DNA of 64,000 nucleotides from Flammeovirga yaeyamensis (GCF_018736045.1 NZ_CP076132.1:2403501-2467500); one strand, 5' to 3'; counted from the first letter of the stretch, positions 1 through 9,724 are shown. Numbers and translations: made by a program. The notes: generated from the letters alone by a model not told the origin.

Positions 1-2
1 CA

Positions 3-1163
3 GACAAGCAACATACAAATGTTGTTGAGTCAGTAATGCCATTGATGAAACAAGGAGCTACATTATCTTATTCTCACGGTTTCAACATCGTTGAGGAAGG
101 AATGCAGATCAGAAAAGATTTAACTGTAATCATGGTGGCACCTAAGTCTCCAGGTTCTGAAGTTAGAGAGGAGTACAAGAGAGGATTTGGTGTTCCAACT
201 TTAATCGCAGTACACCCAGAAAACGATCCAGAAGGAAAAGGTTGGGCACAAGCGAAAGCTTATGCAGTAGCTACTGGTGGTGATAGAGCAGGTTGTTTGA
301 AATCTTCTTTTGTTGCTGAGGTAAAATCTGATTTAATGGGTGAGCAAACTATCCTTTGTGGATTGTTGCAAACTGGATCTATCCTTTGCTTCGACAAAAT
401 GGTTGAAAAAGGTATTGATGCTGGTTGGGCTGCAAAATTTATCCAATACGGATGGGAAGTAATCACTGAGTCATTAAAGCACGGTGGTGTATCAGGTATG
501 TTAGACAGATTGTCTAACCCTGCAAAAGTAAAATGTTTCGAAGTGTCTGAAGAATTGAAAGACATCATGAGACCATTGTTCCAAAAGCACCAAGACGATA
601 TCATTTCAGGTGAGTTCTCATCTACTATGATGAAAGACTGGGCTGAGGATGACAAAAACTTGTTGAACTGGAGAGCATTGACAGGTGAGACTAACTTCGA
701 GAAAACGGCTCCTGCTGATGTTGAAATCACTGAGCAAGAATTCTACGACAAAGGTTTGTTGATGGTTGCTATGGTTAGAGCTGGTGTTGAGTTGGCTTTC
801 GAAACTATGGTAGAAGCTGGTATCATCGGTGAGTCTGCTTACTATGAGTCATTACACGAAACTCCATTGATTGCTAACACAATCGCAAGAAAGAAATTGT
901 ACGAAATGAACAGAGTAATCTCAGATACAGCTGAGTACGGTTGTTACTTGTTCGATCATGCATGTAAGCCATTATTAGCAGACTTCATGAAAGGTGTTGA
1001 AGCTGATATTTGTGGTAAAGACTACAACGAAGGTAAAGACAACGGTGTAGACAACGTGACATTGATCAAAGTAAACGAAGCTTTAAGATCTCACGAAATT
1101 GAAGCAGTAGGAGCTAGATTAAGAGGTGCAATGACTGCAATGAAGCAGATTGCTTTAGGATAA
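3..1163 (+). CDS. ilvC: Ketol-acid reductoisomerase, class II (5' end cut by window)
   Basis: Converts 2-acetolactate or 2-aceto-2-hydroxybutyrate to the 2,3-dihydroxy acids in valine, leucine and isoleucine synthesis (NADPH, Mg2+). The frame is open from base 3 at the window edge and begins [18 protein letters not shown], so the first methionine at position 36 is internal and the N-terminal part of the Rossmann domain lies upstream. The text matches the long E. coli-type (class II) enzyme closely: [54 protein letters not shown] and [16 protein letters not shown], with duplicated knotted C-terminal domains rather than the single one of class I enzymes. About 386 codons are visible. Leucine is mostly TTG, typical of a highly expressed gene here. 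A strong terminator follows directly. Confidence 0.97.
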   Translation, partial: DKQHTNVVESVMPLMKQGATLSYSHGFNIVEEGMQIRKDLTVIMVAPKSPGSEVREEYKRGFGVPTLIAVHPENDPEGKGWAQAKAYAVATGGDRAGCLKSSFVAEVKSDLMGEQTILCGLLQTGSILCFDKMVEKGIDAGWAAKFIQYGWEVITESLKHGGVSGMLDRLSNPAKVKCFEVSEELKDIMRPLFQKHQDDIISGEFSSTMMKDWAEDDKNLLNWRALTGETNFEKTAPADVEITEQEFYDKGLLMVAMVRAGVELAFETMVEAGIIGESAYYESLHETPLIANTIARKKLYEMNRVISDTAEYGCYLFDHACKPLLADFMKGVEADICGKDYNEGKDNGVDNVTLIKVNEALRSHEIEAVGARLRGAMTAMKQIALG

Positions 1164-1191
1164 GAAATAATTATTATTCTTTATAATAAAT

Positions 1192-1219
1192 AAAGGCTCC
1201 CTTTTTGGGAGCCTTTTTT
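1192..1219 (+). terminator. Rho-independent terminator of ilvC
   Basis: A 10-bp perfect stem (AAAGGCTCCC / GGGAGCCTTT) with a TTTTT loop is followed by a T run, 28 bases after the ilvC stop. It separates ilvC from the symporter gene. Confidence 0.9.
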
Positions 1220-1516
1220 AGTTTATGATGTGTTAGATTTTAGAAAATTATTTTACAATCAACTCAATAGTTATTTCACTTTCAGAAATGAGGTCTGCTT
1301 TTCAATGGTCTAGGACAATTTTTACAAAATTAGAGTTAGTTAAATTTATTGGATTCGAAGATTTGAAATAAGTATAAAAAAAGGAAGGTGATTTAGTTAA
1401 ATTTCATAGTAAATAGTTTAGTTTTAAAGTATGAATGTCGGTAATTAAATAGGATTTTTTAAAAGTCAAGACTTCAAGCATTAAACCTTAGGTTAATTCT
1501 ACAACTATAAATACAT
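1220..1516. other. Intergenic region upstream of the symporter gene
   Basis: About 300 AT-rich bases without an ORF, tRNA or clear repeat. No TTTG/TAnnTTTG promoter pair was found by eye, although the symporter promoter should be here. Nothing else recognised. Confidence 0.5.
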
Positions 1517-2953
1517 ATGACACCATCCACTGTAATACTTATCATTTTTTTATATTTTATTATACTATTTGCCATATCATTTTTTACTTCTGAAAAAGGA
1601 GATCAACAATCCACCTCTTTTTTTACAGCCAATAAATCATCTAAATGGTATTTAGTTGCATATGGAATGGTAGGAGCAACCTTATCGGGTGTAACCTTTA
1701 TTTCTGTACCTGGAATGGTTGCTAAAGGAGGATGGGGTTACCTACAGTTTATGATGGGAAATATGGTGGGTTATCTCGTCATCGCTTATGTTTTAATCCC
1801 TTTATTTTATAGTAAAAATTTAATAAGTATCTATGAATATCTGAAAGATAGGTTTGGGCCGATAGCTTCAAAAACTGGGTCTTTATTTTTTATATTATCA
1901 CAAACTATTGGAGCGGCATTTAGGTTGTATTTGGCTGCTTTAGTCTTGCAAATAGCATTCTTTAATGCTTTTAATATTCCATTTTTCATTTCCGTTTTGG
2001 TCATCATTTTACTGATTTGGTTATATACTTTCAAAGGAGGAATAAAGACGATTGTTTGGACAGACACTTTGCAAACTACATTGTTGCTACTCGCTGCAGT
2101 TTGGACAATTTATACTATTGCAAATGATTTAGGTTTAAATGCTTCAACGTTGTATTCTACAATTGCTGAAAGTGAAATGTCAAAGGTATTTGATTGGAAT
2201 TGGCAATCACCAACGTTCTTTTGGAAGCAGTTTATGGCAGGGATGTTCATTACCATTTCTATGAATGGCTTGGATCAAAATATCATGCAAAAGAATTTGA
2301 CCTGTAAGAATCCAAAAGAAGCTCAAACGAACGTATTGTCTTTTGCTGCTGTGTTCTTTTTATCTACAGTCATATTTCTTTCACTTGGGGTTTTATTATA
2401 TGAATATGCTGGCTATTACGATATCAGTTTACCAACTAAGGCAGATGAACTATATCCAACCTTAGCCCTAAATTATTTTGGAACATTTACAGCGGTAGTT
2501 TTCTTGTTAGGTATCATCGCAGCAGCTTTTTCAAGTGCCGATTCAGCACTTACCGCTTTAACAACATCATTTTGTGTTGATATTTTAGGAATGAACTCAA
2601 CCACAAGTTCAAACCTAAAAAGGAAATTAGTGCATTTAGGGTTTAGTTTCTTGTTATTTTTAGTGATTGTGATATTTAAATCATTTAATAACGATAGTGT
2701 AGTATCTGATGTATTTAAAGCGGCAGGGTATACTTATGGTCCGCTTTTAGGACTATTTACTTATGGAATTTTTACTAAAAAATCAGTAGATGACTCCAAG
2801 GTGATTTTTATATGCCTTTTATCTCCTGTACTATCCTATATCATCAATTTAAATTCAGAGACGTTACTATTCGGATATAAATTTGGCTTTGAAATATTAT
2901 TAGTCAATGCAGGTATTACAATATTAGGTTTATCAATGATACCAAAGAAATAG
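1517..2953 (+). CDS. Sodium:solute symporter (SSS/SLC5 family), substrate unknown
   Basis: Inner-membrane Na+-coupled transporter of the solute:sodium symporter family. The 478-residue protein is almost wholly hydrophobic with about 13 predicted helices; the family core is visible as GATLSGVTFISVPGMV near residue 55, IYEYLKDRFG near 105, a central GMFITISMNGLDQNIMQKNLTCKNPKEAQ block near 240-270, and GIIAAAFSSADSALTALTT near 333, the Na+-site region of SSS proteins. Length is typical of short SSS members without a C-terminal kinase. The next gene, 138 bases downstream on the same strand, is a NagX/HGSNAT-like protein, so an amino-sugar or sialic-acid-type substrate is possible, but that is inference from context only. 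Confidence 0.9.
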   Translation: MTPSTVILIIFLYFIILFAISFFTSEKGDQQSTSFFTANKSSKWYLVAYGMVGATLSGVTFISVPGMVAKGGWGYLQFMMGNMVGYLVIAYVLIPLFYSKNLISIYEYLKDRFGPIASKTGSLFFILSQTIGAAFRLYLAALVLQIAFFNAFNIPFFISVLVIILLIWLYTFKGGIKTIVWTDTLQTTLLLLAAVWTIYTIANDLGLNASTLYSTIAESEMSKVFDWNWQSPTFFWKQFMAGMFITISMNGLDQNIMQKNLTCKNPKEAQTNVLSFAAVFFLSTVIFLSLGVLLYEYAGYYDISLPTKADELYPTLALNYFGTFTAVVFLLGIIAAAFSSADSALTALTTSFCVDILGMNSTTSSNLKRKLVHLGFSFLLFLVIVIFKSFNNDSVVSDVFKAAGYTYGPLLGLFTYGIFTKKSVDDSKVIFICLLSPVLSYIINLNSETLLFGYKFGFEILLVNAGITILGLSMIPKK

Positions 2954-2990
2954 TTTTATGTAAGTCGTTTTTTGTAATTGGTCGAATTAA

Positions 2991-3021
2991 TCTGATAAAT
3001 AGTTCAATTAATATAGTTTTG
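2991..3021 (+). promoter_or_regulatory. Candidate Bacteroidota promoter for the NagX-like gene
   Basis: TCTG (one base off the -33 TTTG) at 2991-2994, a 19-base spacer and a perfect TAnnTTTG element (TAGTTTTG) at 3014-3021. The start codon is 71 bases downstream. It would let the NagX-like gene be transcribed apart from the symporter. Confidence 0.5.
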
Positions 3022-3091
3022 TTATTATCGCTCTTTTGATCAAAACCATCGAAGTTTAAAGAGTTGGATTTTTGAAAATGAATTGAATTAA

Positions 3092-4195
3092 ATGGAAACT
3101 CGCAAACGAATTTTATCACTTGATATATTTCGAGGATTAACTGTCATCCTCATGATTTTAGTAAACAACCCTGGGAGTTGGTCGTTTATCTATCCACCAT
3201 TAAAACATGCAGCATGGCACGGCTGTACACCAACGGATTTAGTATTTCCCTTTTTCCTTTTTATAGTTGGTGTATCTATTTCTTTCTCTATGTTTAATGC
3301 GAAGGAAGATAAATTAAAACGACCAAAACTTTTAAGAAAAGCCATTTGGAGAGGAAGTAAATTAATTGGTATAGGATTATTTATTTCTCTTTTCCCTTTC
3401 TTTGACTTTTCCGTAATGAGGATCCCTGGTGTACTTCAGAGGATAGGATTGGTCTTTATCTTTGCCACTTCTATTTTCCTTTATTCCGACATCAAAAAAA
3501 TTATTGGAATCATTTTCATCCTATTAATTTCTTATTGGGCAATCATGACACTCATTCCTATACCAGGAATTGGAGAGGCAAATTTGGATGATCCTAACAA
3601 AGTTTTATCTGCCTATTTAGACTTTAAATTGATGGGAGGGCACTTATGGAGTGGTACAAAAACATGGGACCCTGAAGGGTTATTGTCAACATTACCAGCC
3701 ATAGCAACAGCATTACTAGGTGTTGTTGCAGGTATATTGATAAAAACAAAGAGAGATGATAAAATAGTAAAGCTTTTAGTATTTATTGGAGTAGGCCTTC
3801 TTATCTTGGGTTATTTCTGGGGTATAGTTTTTCCAATTAATAAAAGCATATGGACTTCAACATATGCAGTATATACAGCAGGTTGGGCATATCTTACTCT
3901 AGGTATCTGTTACTATATTTTTGATGTGAAGCAATATTATCCAAAGGTAAGTATTGTGCCAAGAGCATTTGGTTTAAACCCTATGATCGCTTACGTTGTT
4001 GCCGAACTCTGTGCTAAGTTATTGTATCTAATTCAAATAGAAGGGGTTTCAGTAAAAGAACATCTTTACCAATTAATTATGAATGTAGGGTGGAGTAACG
4101 AGATGGGTTCGCTTGTTTTTGCTTTAAGTTACTGTAGTTTGATTTATGCATTTGTACATATCTTATACAAAAAGAATATAGTAGTAAAAGTATAA
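3092..4195 (+). CDS. NagX/HGSNAT-like membrane protein (DUF5009, COG4299)
   Basis: Multi-pass inner-membrane protein of the heparan-alpha-glucosaminide N-acetyltransferase-like family. The diagnostic N-terminus is present: RILSLDIFRGLTVILMILVNNPG, then HAAWHGCTPTDLVFPFFLFIVG within the first 65 residues, including the conserved His-Gly-Cys and the Asp-Leu-Val-Phe-Pro-Phe-Phe block of the luminal/periplasmic active region. At 367 residues with about ten hydrophobic segments the length suits bacterial members. Human HGSNAT transfers acetyl groups across the lysosomal membrane to glucosamine; bacterial NagX genes usually sit with amino-sugar catabolism genes, but activity is poorly known. The preceding SSS symporter may be a partner. 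A perfect-palindrome terminator shared with ackA ends the gene. Confidence 0.85.
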   Translation: METRKRILSLDIFRGLTVILMILVNNPGSWSFIYPPLKHAAWHGCTPTDLVFPFFLFIVGVSISFSMFNAKEDKLKRPKLLRKAIWRGSKLIGIGLFISLFPFFDFSVMRIPGVLQRIGLVFIFATSIFLYSDIKKIIGIIFILLISYWAIMTLIPIPGIGEANLDDPNKVLSAYLDFKLMGGHLWSGTKTWDPEGLLSTLPAIATALLGVVAGILIKTKRDDKIVKLLVFIGVGLLILGYFWGIVFPINKSIWTSTYAVYTAGWAYLTLGICYYIFDVKQYYPKVSIVPRAFGLNPMIAYVVAELCAKLLYLIQIEGVSVKEHLYQLIMNVGWSNEMGSLVFALSYCSLIYAFVHILYKKNIVVKV

Positions 4196-4227
4196 GTGAT
4201 GTTGAAGTGAAAAAATCATCATAAAAC

Positions 4228-4263
4228 AAAAAGCCATTTGATGTCGACATCAAATGGCTTTTA
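4228..4263. terminator. Bidirectional terminator between convergent genes
   Basis: A perfect 30-base palindrome at 4231-4260 (arm AAGCCATTTGATGTC) is flanked by A and T runs, so it can end both the NagX-like gene and the convergent ackA. Confidence 0.88.
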
Positions 4264-4281
4264 TATATTCTAGAATGAATT

Positions 4282-5484
4282 CTAGTTAAGCTCAGAAACA
4301 ATATTAAATGTATCTCTAGCTATCATAACTTCTTCGTTGGTTGGAATTACACAAACTCTAACACCTGCATCATCAGGAGAAATGTCTGCTTCAATACCCA
4401 TTACCTTATCATTCTTTTCATCATCTACTTTAATGCCAAGGCCTTCTAATCCTCTTAGGATTTCTCTTCTTGCCATAGCAGAGTTTTCACCAATACCACC
4501 AGTGAAAATGATAGTTTCTACACCACCCAATGAAGCTAAATAAGTACCAATATACTTTTTAACGTCATAATGGAACATTTGTAATGCTAATTTAGCATCT
4601 TCATTTCCTTTAGCGGCTGCGTTAGATACATCTCTGTAATCAGAAGAAACTCCTGAAATACCTTGTAAACCAGATTTTTTATTAATCAAATTAGAGATGC
4701 CGTTTAAATCTAGGTTTTCATGTTCCGCAATAAACGGAATAGCACCCGGGTCGATTGATCCACAACGAGTACCCATCATTAAGCCGTCAGTAGGAGAGAA
4801 TCCCATAGAGGTCTCAATTGATTTACCATTTTGGATGGCAGCTAGTGAACCTCCATTACCCAAGTGACAAGTGATAATCTTTGAAGTTTTATCATCTCCG
4901 TAAATTTCTTTTGCACGTAAAGAAACATATTGGTGAGAAGTACCATGGAAACCGTACTTTCTTAAGCCATATTTCTTATAAAGTTCAATTGGTAATGCAT
5001 AAATAGCTCTGTGTTCTGGAATACTGTGGTGGAATGCAGTATCGAAAACACCGACTTGTGGAATTCCAGGAATAGCTAAATCCATAGCCTGAACTCCTTT
5101 AATGTTAGCTGGATTGTGAAGAGGTGCTAATTCAATACATGATTCAATGCCATGCATGACATCATCATTAATTAGTACACTTTTAGAGAATGCTTGTCCA
5201 CCATGAACAATACGGTGACCTACACAAGTTAATTCGTCTAAATCTGAAATGATCTCCATTTCTTTATCCGTTAAAACACTCAAAAGGAATTCAATACCTT
5301 TAGCATGATTAGGGATGTTTAGTTGGAGAGTCTCTTTTTTGCCTTTGGCGTTTTTAACTGTAATGGACGCGTCTGTAAGTCCAATTTTTTCAATTAAACC
5401 TTTACCGATTACTTCCTCAGAAGGCATGTCGATAAGTTGGAATTTAATTGATGAACTTCCAGAGTTAAGTATGAGAATTTTCAC
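4282..5484 (-). CDS. ackA: Acetate kinase
   Basis: Interconverts acetate + ATP and acetyl phosphate + ADP; with phosphotransacetylase it links acetate to acetyl-CoA. Full length at 400 residues. Family signatures are clear: NSGSSSIKFQ at residues 7-16, VGHRIVHGG near 87-95 (substrate arginine), FDTAFH near 148, KYGFHGTSHQYV near 176-187 (active-site His), and CHLGNGGSL near 207. No pta gene is adjacent, unlike the pta-ackA arrangement in many bacteria. The glyoxylate shunt genes aceB-aceA lie about 27 kb away in the same window, consistent with acetate use as well as acetate overflow. The region upstream (5485-5760) shows no clear TAnnTTTG element. Confidence 0.97.
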   Translation of the reverse strand: MKILILNSGSSSIKFQLIDMPSEEVIGKGLIEKIGLTDASITVKNAKGKKETLQLNIPNHAKGIEFLLSVLTDKEMEIISDLDELTCVGHRIVHGGQAFSKSVLINDDVMHGIESCIELAPLHNPANIKGVQAMDLAIPGIPQVGVFDTAFHHSIPEHRAIYALPIELYKKYGLRKYGFHGTSHQYVSLRAKEIYGDDKTSKIITCHLGNGGSLAAIQNGKSIETSMGFSPTDGLMMGTRCGSIDPGAIPFIAEHENLDLNGISNLINKKSGLQGISGVSSDYRDVSNAAAKGNEDAKLALQMFHYDVKKYIGTYLASLGGVETIIFTGGIGENSAMARREILRGLEGLGIKVDDEKNDKVMGIEADISPDDAGVRVCVIPTNEEVMIARDTFNIVSELN

Positions 5485-5702
5485 TATTTAAATGAATTTA
5501 CTTTGTATATAATTTTTCGTAGTCACAATATCATATTATGAATCTTAAAAAATGGGGATTAAAATCATCATTTTGGAATTATTAATGATTTAGGACATTA
5601 GTTGATATAATTTCTATTATCAAATAGTTTTTTGATGATTTCAAAATAGAACACAAATAATTTTAGAGAATAAAAAACACGAGGAGATCTTTTTGTCTTA
5701 AT

Positions 5703-5735
5703 AATAAAAAAGCTACCTCAAAAGTGGAGGTAGCT
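5703..5735 (-). terminator. Terminator of the 7TMR-DISM/SpoIIE gene
   Basis: On the minus strand a perfect 9-bp stem AGCTACCTC / GAGGTAGCT with a 7-base loop is followed by a T run, 26 bases after the stop codon of the gene ending at 5761. Confidence 0.88.
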
Positions 5736-5760
5736 CATTCATTTTATTTTTTAATTATTA

Positions 5761-8037
5761 TTAGGCCTCTATTTTTACACCTAACAACAATACATCATCA
5801 GTTTGTTTTTCTGGTTGAAGACTATCTGCATTTTTCCAATTCTCGAAATAAACATTAAATGCTTCTTTTTGTTCAATCATTGGTTTTTCAGAAAGTTCAA
5901 GAATCATTTCCTTTAATTTTTTACTGGAAATTTTTCTGTGATTTTCTCCTCCAAATTGATCTTGATAACCATCTGAGAATAAATAAAAGCTAGTAGAGCT
6001 ATTTAAGGCAATACTATGTTCTTTCATCACCATTTTATTTATTTCGGTACCTAAACTTAGGCGTTCTCCTTTGACGGTGTATATCTTTTTGTTTTGAACA
6101 AATACCAATGGAGTATGTGCTCCAGCAAAAGTGACTTTCTTAGCTTTTCTATTCCAAACAATAATACCTAAATCCATACCGTCTTTGGAGTCTTTGTTGT
6201 CCCCTCCAAGAACGTGAGTAAGATTTTGTTGCATCTCAATAATGATTCTAGCTGGGGAAGTTACACCTCTTAGATTTACAATTTTATCTAAGAATCCACC
6301 TCCCATCACTGACATCATCGCACCAGGTACACCATGTCCTGTGCAATCTGCAGCAACTAAAACAACTTTATTTTCTTTTTTGTTTTCTGCAACCCAATAA
6401 AAATCACCTGAAACAGTGCTTTTTGGTTGATACATTACAAAGAAATCTTTGAACAAACGTTTAAATTCTTCTAATGGAGGTAGAATATTACTTTGAATTC
6501 TTTTGGCATAATTGATACTATCTTGCAGATTCTTCGTGACGATGTTAAGTTCTTTGTTCTTTTCATCCATCATGTCACGTTGAGCTGCTATCTCTTCATT
6601 AATTTGTTCTAGCTCTACGTTTGTTTCTGTCATTTGATCATTGACAGCTCTTAGTTCTTCTGCCTGAGAAGTAATTTCTTCATTCTTATGAAGTAACTGA
6701 GCAGCCTGAGTTTCTAACTCTTCTTGTCTTTCCTCTAACTCAACAGTAGCTTCTTGTAATTCAGCAGTTCTTTCAACCACTTTTTCTTCCAATTCTTCTT
6801 TGGCTTTGGCTTCCATTTCAAGCATTTGCTTGATCGCTTCATTTTTTTGTTCTCTATAAACGGCGTATTTTTTACTTAACGCTAAGAATAAAAGTGGAGC
6901 AAGGAATAAATCGCCGAAATCTAAAGCATGTTCCGTGAAAAAGTTATCAGGAAGTTTACCCGTAGCAAATCCCACAAAAACAAATAGTCCAATACAGTAA
7001 AAACTCCATGCAGTGATATAATATCTAGCAATTCTTTGGCCTTTGCTGTAAGCAATAAAGCCAAGAATTAACGACATAATACTAAATGGTATTGAGATAG
7101 TTGTCACTAGCTTAATTGCTGCATAGTATGATAAGAAAATGCTAGTAAAAACTGTGGCTATACCGAATATGAAACCAACGATATTCATACCAAATGCTAC
7201 CTTCGAAAGTTTCTTTGTTTTTAGGAAGTATAAGTTAAAAAGAGATTCACCCAACATCCATAAAGCAATGGATAGTGGTGTAATCATATTGGCCATTTTC
7301 GGGAAACTCGGGAATAGATATTGGAACGTATGCCCTGTTAACGAGAAGGTAAATAATATTTTCGCTATTAATGGTAAAGGGTATAATAGATAAGAAAAAT
7401 CTTTTGTAGGTAAGTATGTTGTTACACTTAAAATACACAACATTAATAAGACACCTAGTATAATACCGTAAGTTACTTCATACTTAGAGTTAACTTCTGC
7501 ATAATTCCAAGGTTTATAGAAAAATACTGGAAGCTTTACAATACCATCCGTTTTTACTCTGAAATAAATGGTAGCAGATTCTCTTGCTTGTAATTTGATA
7601 GGAAAAATGTAATTATGATGCTCTATGGGTCTAACATCAAAATTTACGTGATCACCCGTAACAAAATGATTTTCGAGTTTCTTATTTTTTACTAGATAAA
7701 ATTCGATTTCATCCAATGGAGCATAAGGAACTTCTATCAACCAATCACTCACTTCTTCATCCATGTTTTGAATATCAACTTTAGCCCATAAAGAACCTTG
7801 GCCATATTCGAAGTTAACATTGGAGTTACTATTCCAGGGAGTGAATTTACTAAACGAAGGGACTGAGACTGATTCAAAGTCTTCTTCATTTAATTGATCC
7901 ATGTAGTAATAAATAAAAGGAGCACCGTTGACAGATTCTTGTTGTTCCGATAAGTAAAGTACATCCTCCTGTAAAGCCGCAAAAGATAACATTGGGAATA
8001 AAATGCCCAACATTACAAATTTGAAAAAAAGTTTCAT
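5761..8037 (-). CDS. 7TMR-DISM sensor with SpoIIE-type PP2C serine phosphatase
   Basis: Membrane signalling protein (758 residues) expected to sense an extracytoplasmic ligand and dephosphorylate serine/threonine on a cytoplasmic partner, typically an anti-sigma-factor antagonist. Order of parts: signal peptide (residues 1-20), periplasmic 7TMR-DISM extracellular domain (about 30-180, with GSLWAKVDIQN), seven hydrophobic helices (about 185-390), a long Glu/Gln-rich coiled coil (about 395-510), then a SpoIIE phosphatase domain. The metal-binding signature AADCTGHGVPGAMMSV is at about 562-577 with Asp564, and the second acidic signature LFSDGYQDQFGG lies near 707. No anti-sigma or STAS gene is adjacent, so the target is not evident from context. 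It has its own terminator and appears monocistronic. Confidence 0.92.
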   Translation of the reverse strand: MKLFFKFVMLGILFPMLSFAALQEDVLYLSEQQESVNGAPFIYYYMDQLNEEDFESVSVPSFSKFTPWNSNSNVNFEYGQGSLWAKVDIQNMDEEVSDWLIEVPYAPLDEIEFYLVKNKKLENHFVTGDHVNFDVRPIEHHNYIFPIKLQARESATIYFRVKTDGIVKLPVFFYKPWNYAEVNSKYEVTYGIILGVLLMLCILSVTTYLPTKDFSYLLYPLPLIAKILFTFSLTGHTFQYLFPSFPKMANMITPLSIALWMLGESLFNLYFLKTKKLSKVAFGMNIVGFIFGIATVFTSIFLSYYAAIKLVTTISIPFSIMSLILGFIAYSKGQRIARYYITAWSFYCIGLFVFVGFATGKLPDNFFTEHALDFGDLFLAPLLFLALSKKYAVYREQKNEAIKQMLEMEAKAKEELEEKVVERTAELQEATVELEERQEELETQAAQLLHKNEEITSQAEELRAVNDQMTETNVELEQINEEIAAQRDMMDEKNKELNIVTKNLQDSINYAKRIQSNILPPLEEFKRLFKDFFVMYQPKSTVSGDFYWVAENKKENKVVLVAADCTGHGVPGAMMSVMGGGFLDKIVNLRGVTSPARIIIEMQQNLTHVLGGDNKDSKDGMDLGIIVWNRKAKKVTFAGAHTPLVFVQNKKIYTVKGERLSLGTEINKMVMKEHSIALNSSTSFYLFSDGYQDQFGGENHRKISSKKLKEMILELSEKPMIEQKEAFNVYFENWKNADSLQPEKQTDDVLLLGVKIEA

Positions 8038-8212
8038 ATCCTTTTTCGATGGAGTTTAGTTATTAATAAGTAGATGAAGTAAATTTACTATCAAAGTTCT
8101 AGTGTAAAGTGAGTCATTTATTGTAATAAATTGATTAGTAAGAAGGTAAATGATCACGTTAAGATTTAAAACTTTATTATTGAAAATAATTTCCTCGAAA
8201 AGTGCAAAAATA

Positions 8213-9406
8213 ATGCCTAAGTATTTTTTGTTCAATCCCTATTGTGAGTTGGCAATCGTCAAAAACGCAAAATTTTATACTCCTAATAAACAGTTTAAAG
8301 CTTTAGTAAATGATTTATCACCTTTAATGATTTGGCTGTATGACTCTAAAATAAAGATTTTGAGTGATATACAGGTAAGTGAAGAATGGAAAAAGGATAT
8401 TAAAAAGTTACATGAGTTTAAAGTTGATTTTGCAGATTTTGATACTCTCAAAAGTAAGTCAATCAAAATAGAAGACTTAGAGGTATGGGGGAAGTCACTT
8501 GATTATTTAACGATCTTATCTAAACCAACCTTTAAAGTGAAAGGGCTCGAAACATGGAGTGATAACGATAAGAAAGTTTATGATCGATTCACAGGATATA
8601 AAGTCTTAAAATCGTTAGTTAACTCTACAAATACGAATTATATAAGTAAGGATTTGTTAGGTACTTTTTGTAAAACTAAAGAAGAGGTAATACTTAAGTT
8701 TCAGCAATTGTTTGCTGGGGAAAATAAAGGAGTAGTTTTTAAATTGCCTTTTAGTTCTTCAGGTAGAGGATTAATGCTTCTTAGAAAAGAACATATTAAC
8801 CCTGCGATAGAATCTTGGATTGAAAGTGGATTATCAGAACATGGAAGAATATTGGTAGAACCTTGGCTAGATAAAGTTACTGATTTTTCAGTATTATTTA
8901 ACTTTGAAAGTGAGGAGATTAAGTTCTTAGGAATTTCCGTTTTTGAGTCTTTAGATTCAGGTCAATATGGGGGAAGTCTTTTAGGTAGTTATGAAGATCT
9001 ACTTCCTAATACTATTTCAGTCCAAATCCCCAAATTAATTGAAGATCTCAAAGGTGCTTTTCGTAACACCAAGGAGTTTAAAGGGTTTAAAGGTAGGTTA
9101 GGAGTGGATGCTATGATTGTAAGAGATGTTATGGATAATTTGATTTTGCACCCTTGTGTAGAAATCAATCCAAGAACAACTATGGGACATATTTCTTTAG
9201 GTTTAAAAAAGGCTGTGTTAAACCCAAATCGTGCGAAATGGGTGATAACGACTAAACATCAAATAGCTAACTTTAAAACTTTTGAAATCGAAATGAGGAA
9301 GAAATATCCCTATCAAATAGAAAACAAAAAGTTAGTATCAGGTTTTTTTCCTCTAGTTGATGTAAATTTGACAAAACAATATTATGCATACGTTTTAGCA
9401 GAATAG
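8213..9406 (+). CDS. ATP-grasp-like protein of unknown substrate
   Basis: I recognise the fold signature but not a substrate. A longer reading from 8150 exists, but I chose the ATG at 8213 because the protein then starts MPKYFLFNPYCELAI, the usual start of a Bacteroidota-specific ATP-grasp-like family whose members begin with F-N-P-E-N-D-L-A-L. Visible features: YTPNKQ near residue 23, a glycine-rich nucleotide loop KLPFSSSGRGLMLL near 177-190, VEPWLDK near 212, and the metal-binding ENP-like end EINPRTTMGHISLG near 320. ATP-grasp enzymes ligate a carboxylate to an amine or thiol via an acyl phosphate. The small gene 16 bases downstream is likely co-transcribed. Function is inference beyond the fold. 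Confidence 0.7.
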   Translation: MPKYFLFNPYCELAIVKNAKFYTPNKQFKALVNDLSPLMIWLYDSKIKILSDIQVSEEWKKDIKKLHEFKVDFADFDTLKSKSIKIEDLEVWGKSLDYLTILSKPTFKVKGLETWSDNDKKVYDRFTGYKVLKSLVNSTNTNYISKDLLGTFCKTKEEVILKFQQLFAGENKGVVFKLPFSSSGRGLMLLRKEHINPAIESWIESGLSEHGRILVEPWLDKVTDFSVLFNFESEEIKFLGISVFESLDSGQYGGSLLGSYEDLLPNTISVQIPKLIEDLKGAFRNTKEFKGFKGRLGVDAMIVRDVMDNLILHPCVEINPRTTMGHISLGLKKAVLNPNRAKWVITTKHQIANFKTFEIEMRKKYPYQIENKKLVSGFFPLVDVNLTKQYYAYVLAE

Positions 9407-9421
9407 GCTAGACCATTTTTT

Positions 9422-9724
9422 ATGAAAAAATATAGACTAAGATTAAACGAAATCAATTTTAGATTTTTACAAAGTATTCTATTGAAATTAGCTGAAGCAT
9501 ATAAAGAACGTATGCCGGAAGATATAGGTCATCAGTTACTTATTGAGTTATATGATGCTAAATTTAATATTTCAATATTTGATATCCATAAGGAAAAGGT
9601 AATGCAATTAAATCGTTCTCAAGTGATGGCATTACACCTTTTTTTGGAGGAAATTCCTTTGAAAGGGGAAGTGGATATTATCAGAAATCAATTGTACAAC
9701 GATTTTGATAAATTCCTAGCTTAA
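9422..9724 (+). CDS. Small conserved-looking hypothetical protein
   Basis: A 100-residue soluble, charged protein I do not recognise. It begins MKKYRLRLNEINFRFLQSIL, with no signal peptide or membrane segment, and is predicted mostly helical. It follows the ATP-grasp-like gene by 16 bases and is probably translated from the same mRNA, so it may be an accessory to that enzyme. Its TAA stop overlaps the stop of the convergent prolyl iminopeptidase gene in the four bases TTAA at 9721-9724, leaving no room for a terminator between them. Confidence 0.75.
   Translation: MKKYRLRLNEINFRFLQSILLKLAEAYKERMPEDIGHQLLIELYDAKFNISIFDIHKEKVMQLNRSQVMALHLFLEEIPLKGEVDIIRNQLYNDFDKFLA

Noticed and set aside
8150-8212. 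N-terminal extension of the ATP-grasp-like protein
   Set aside because: The added 21 residues are basic and unlike the family start; the ATG at 8213 restores the expected FNP-type N-terminus.
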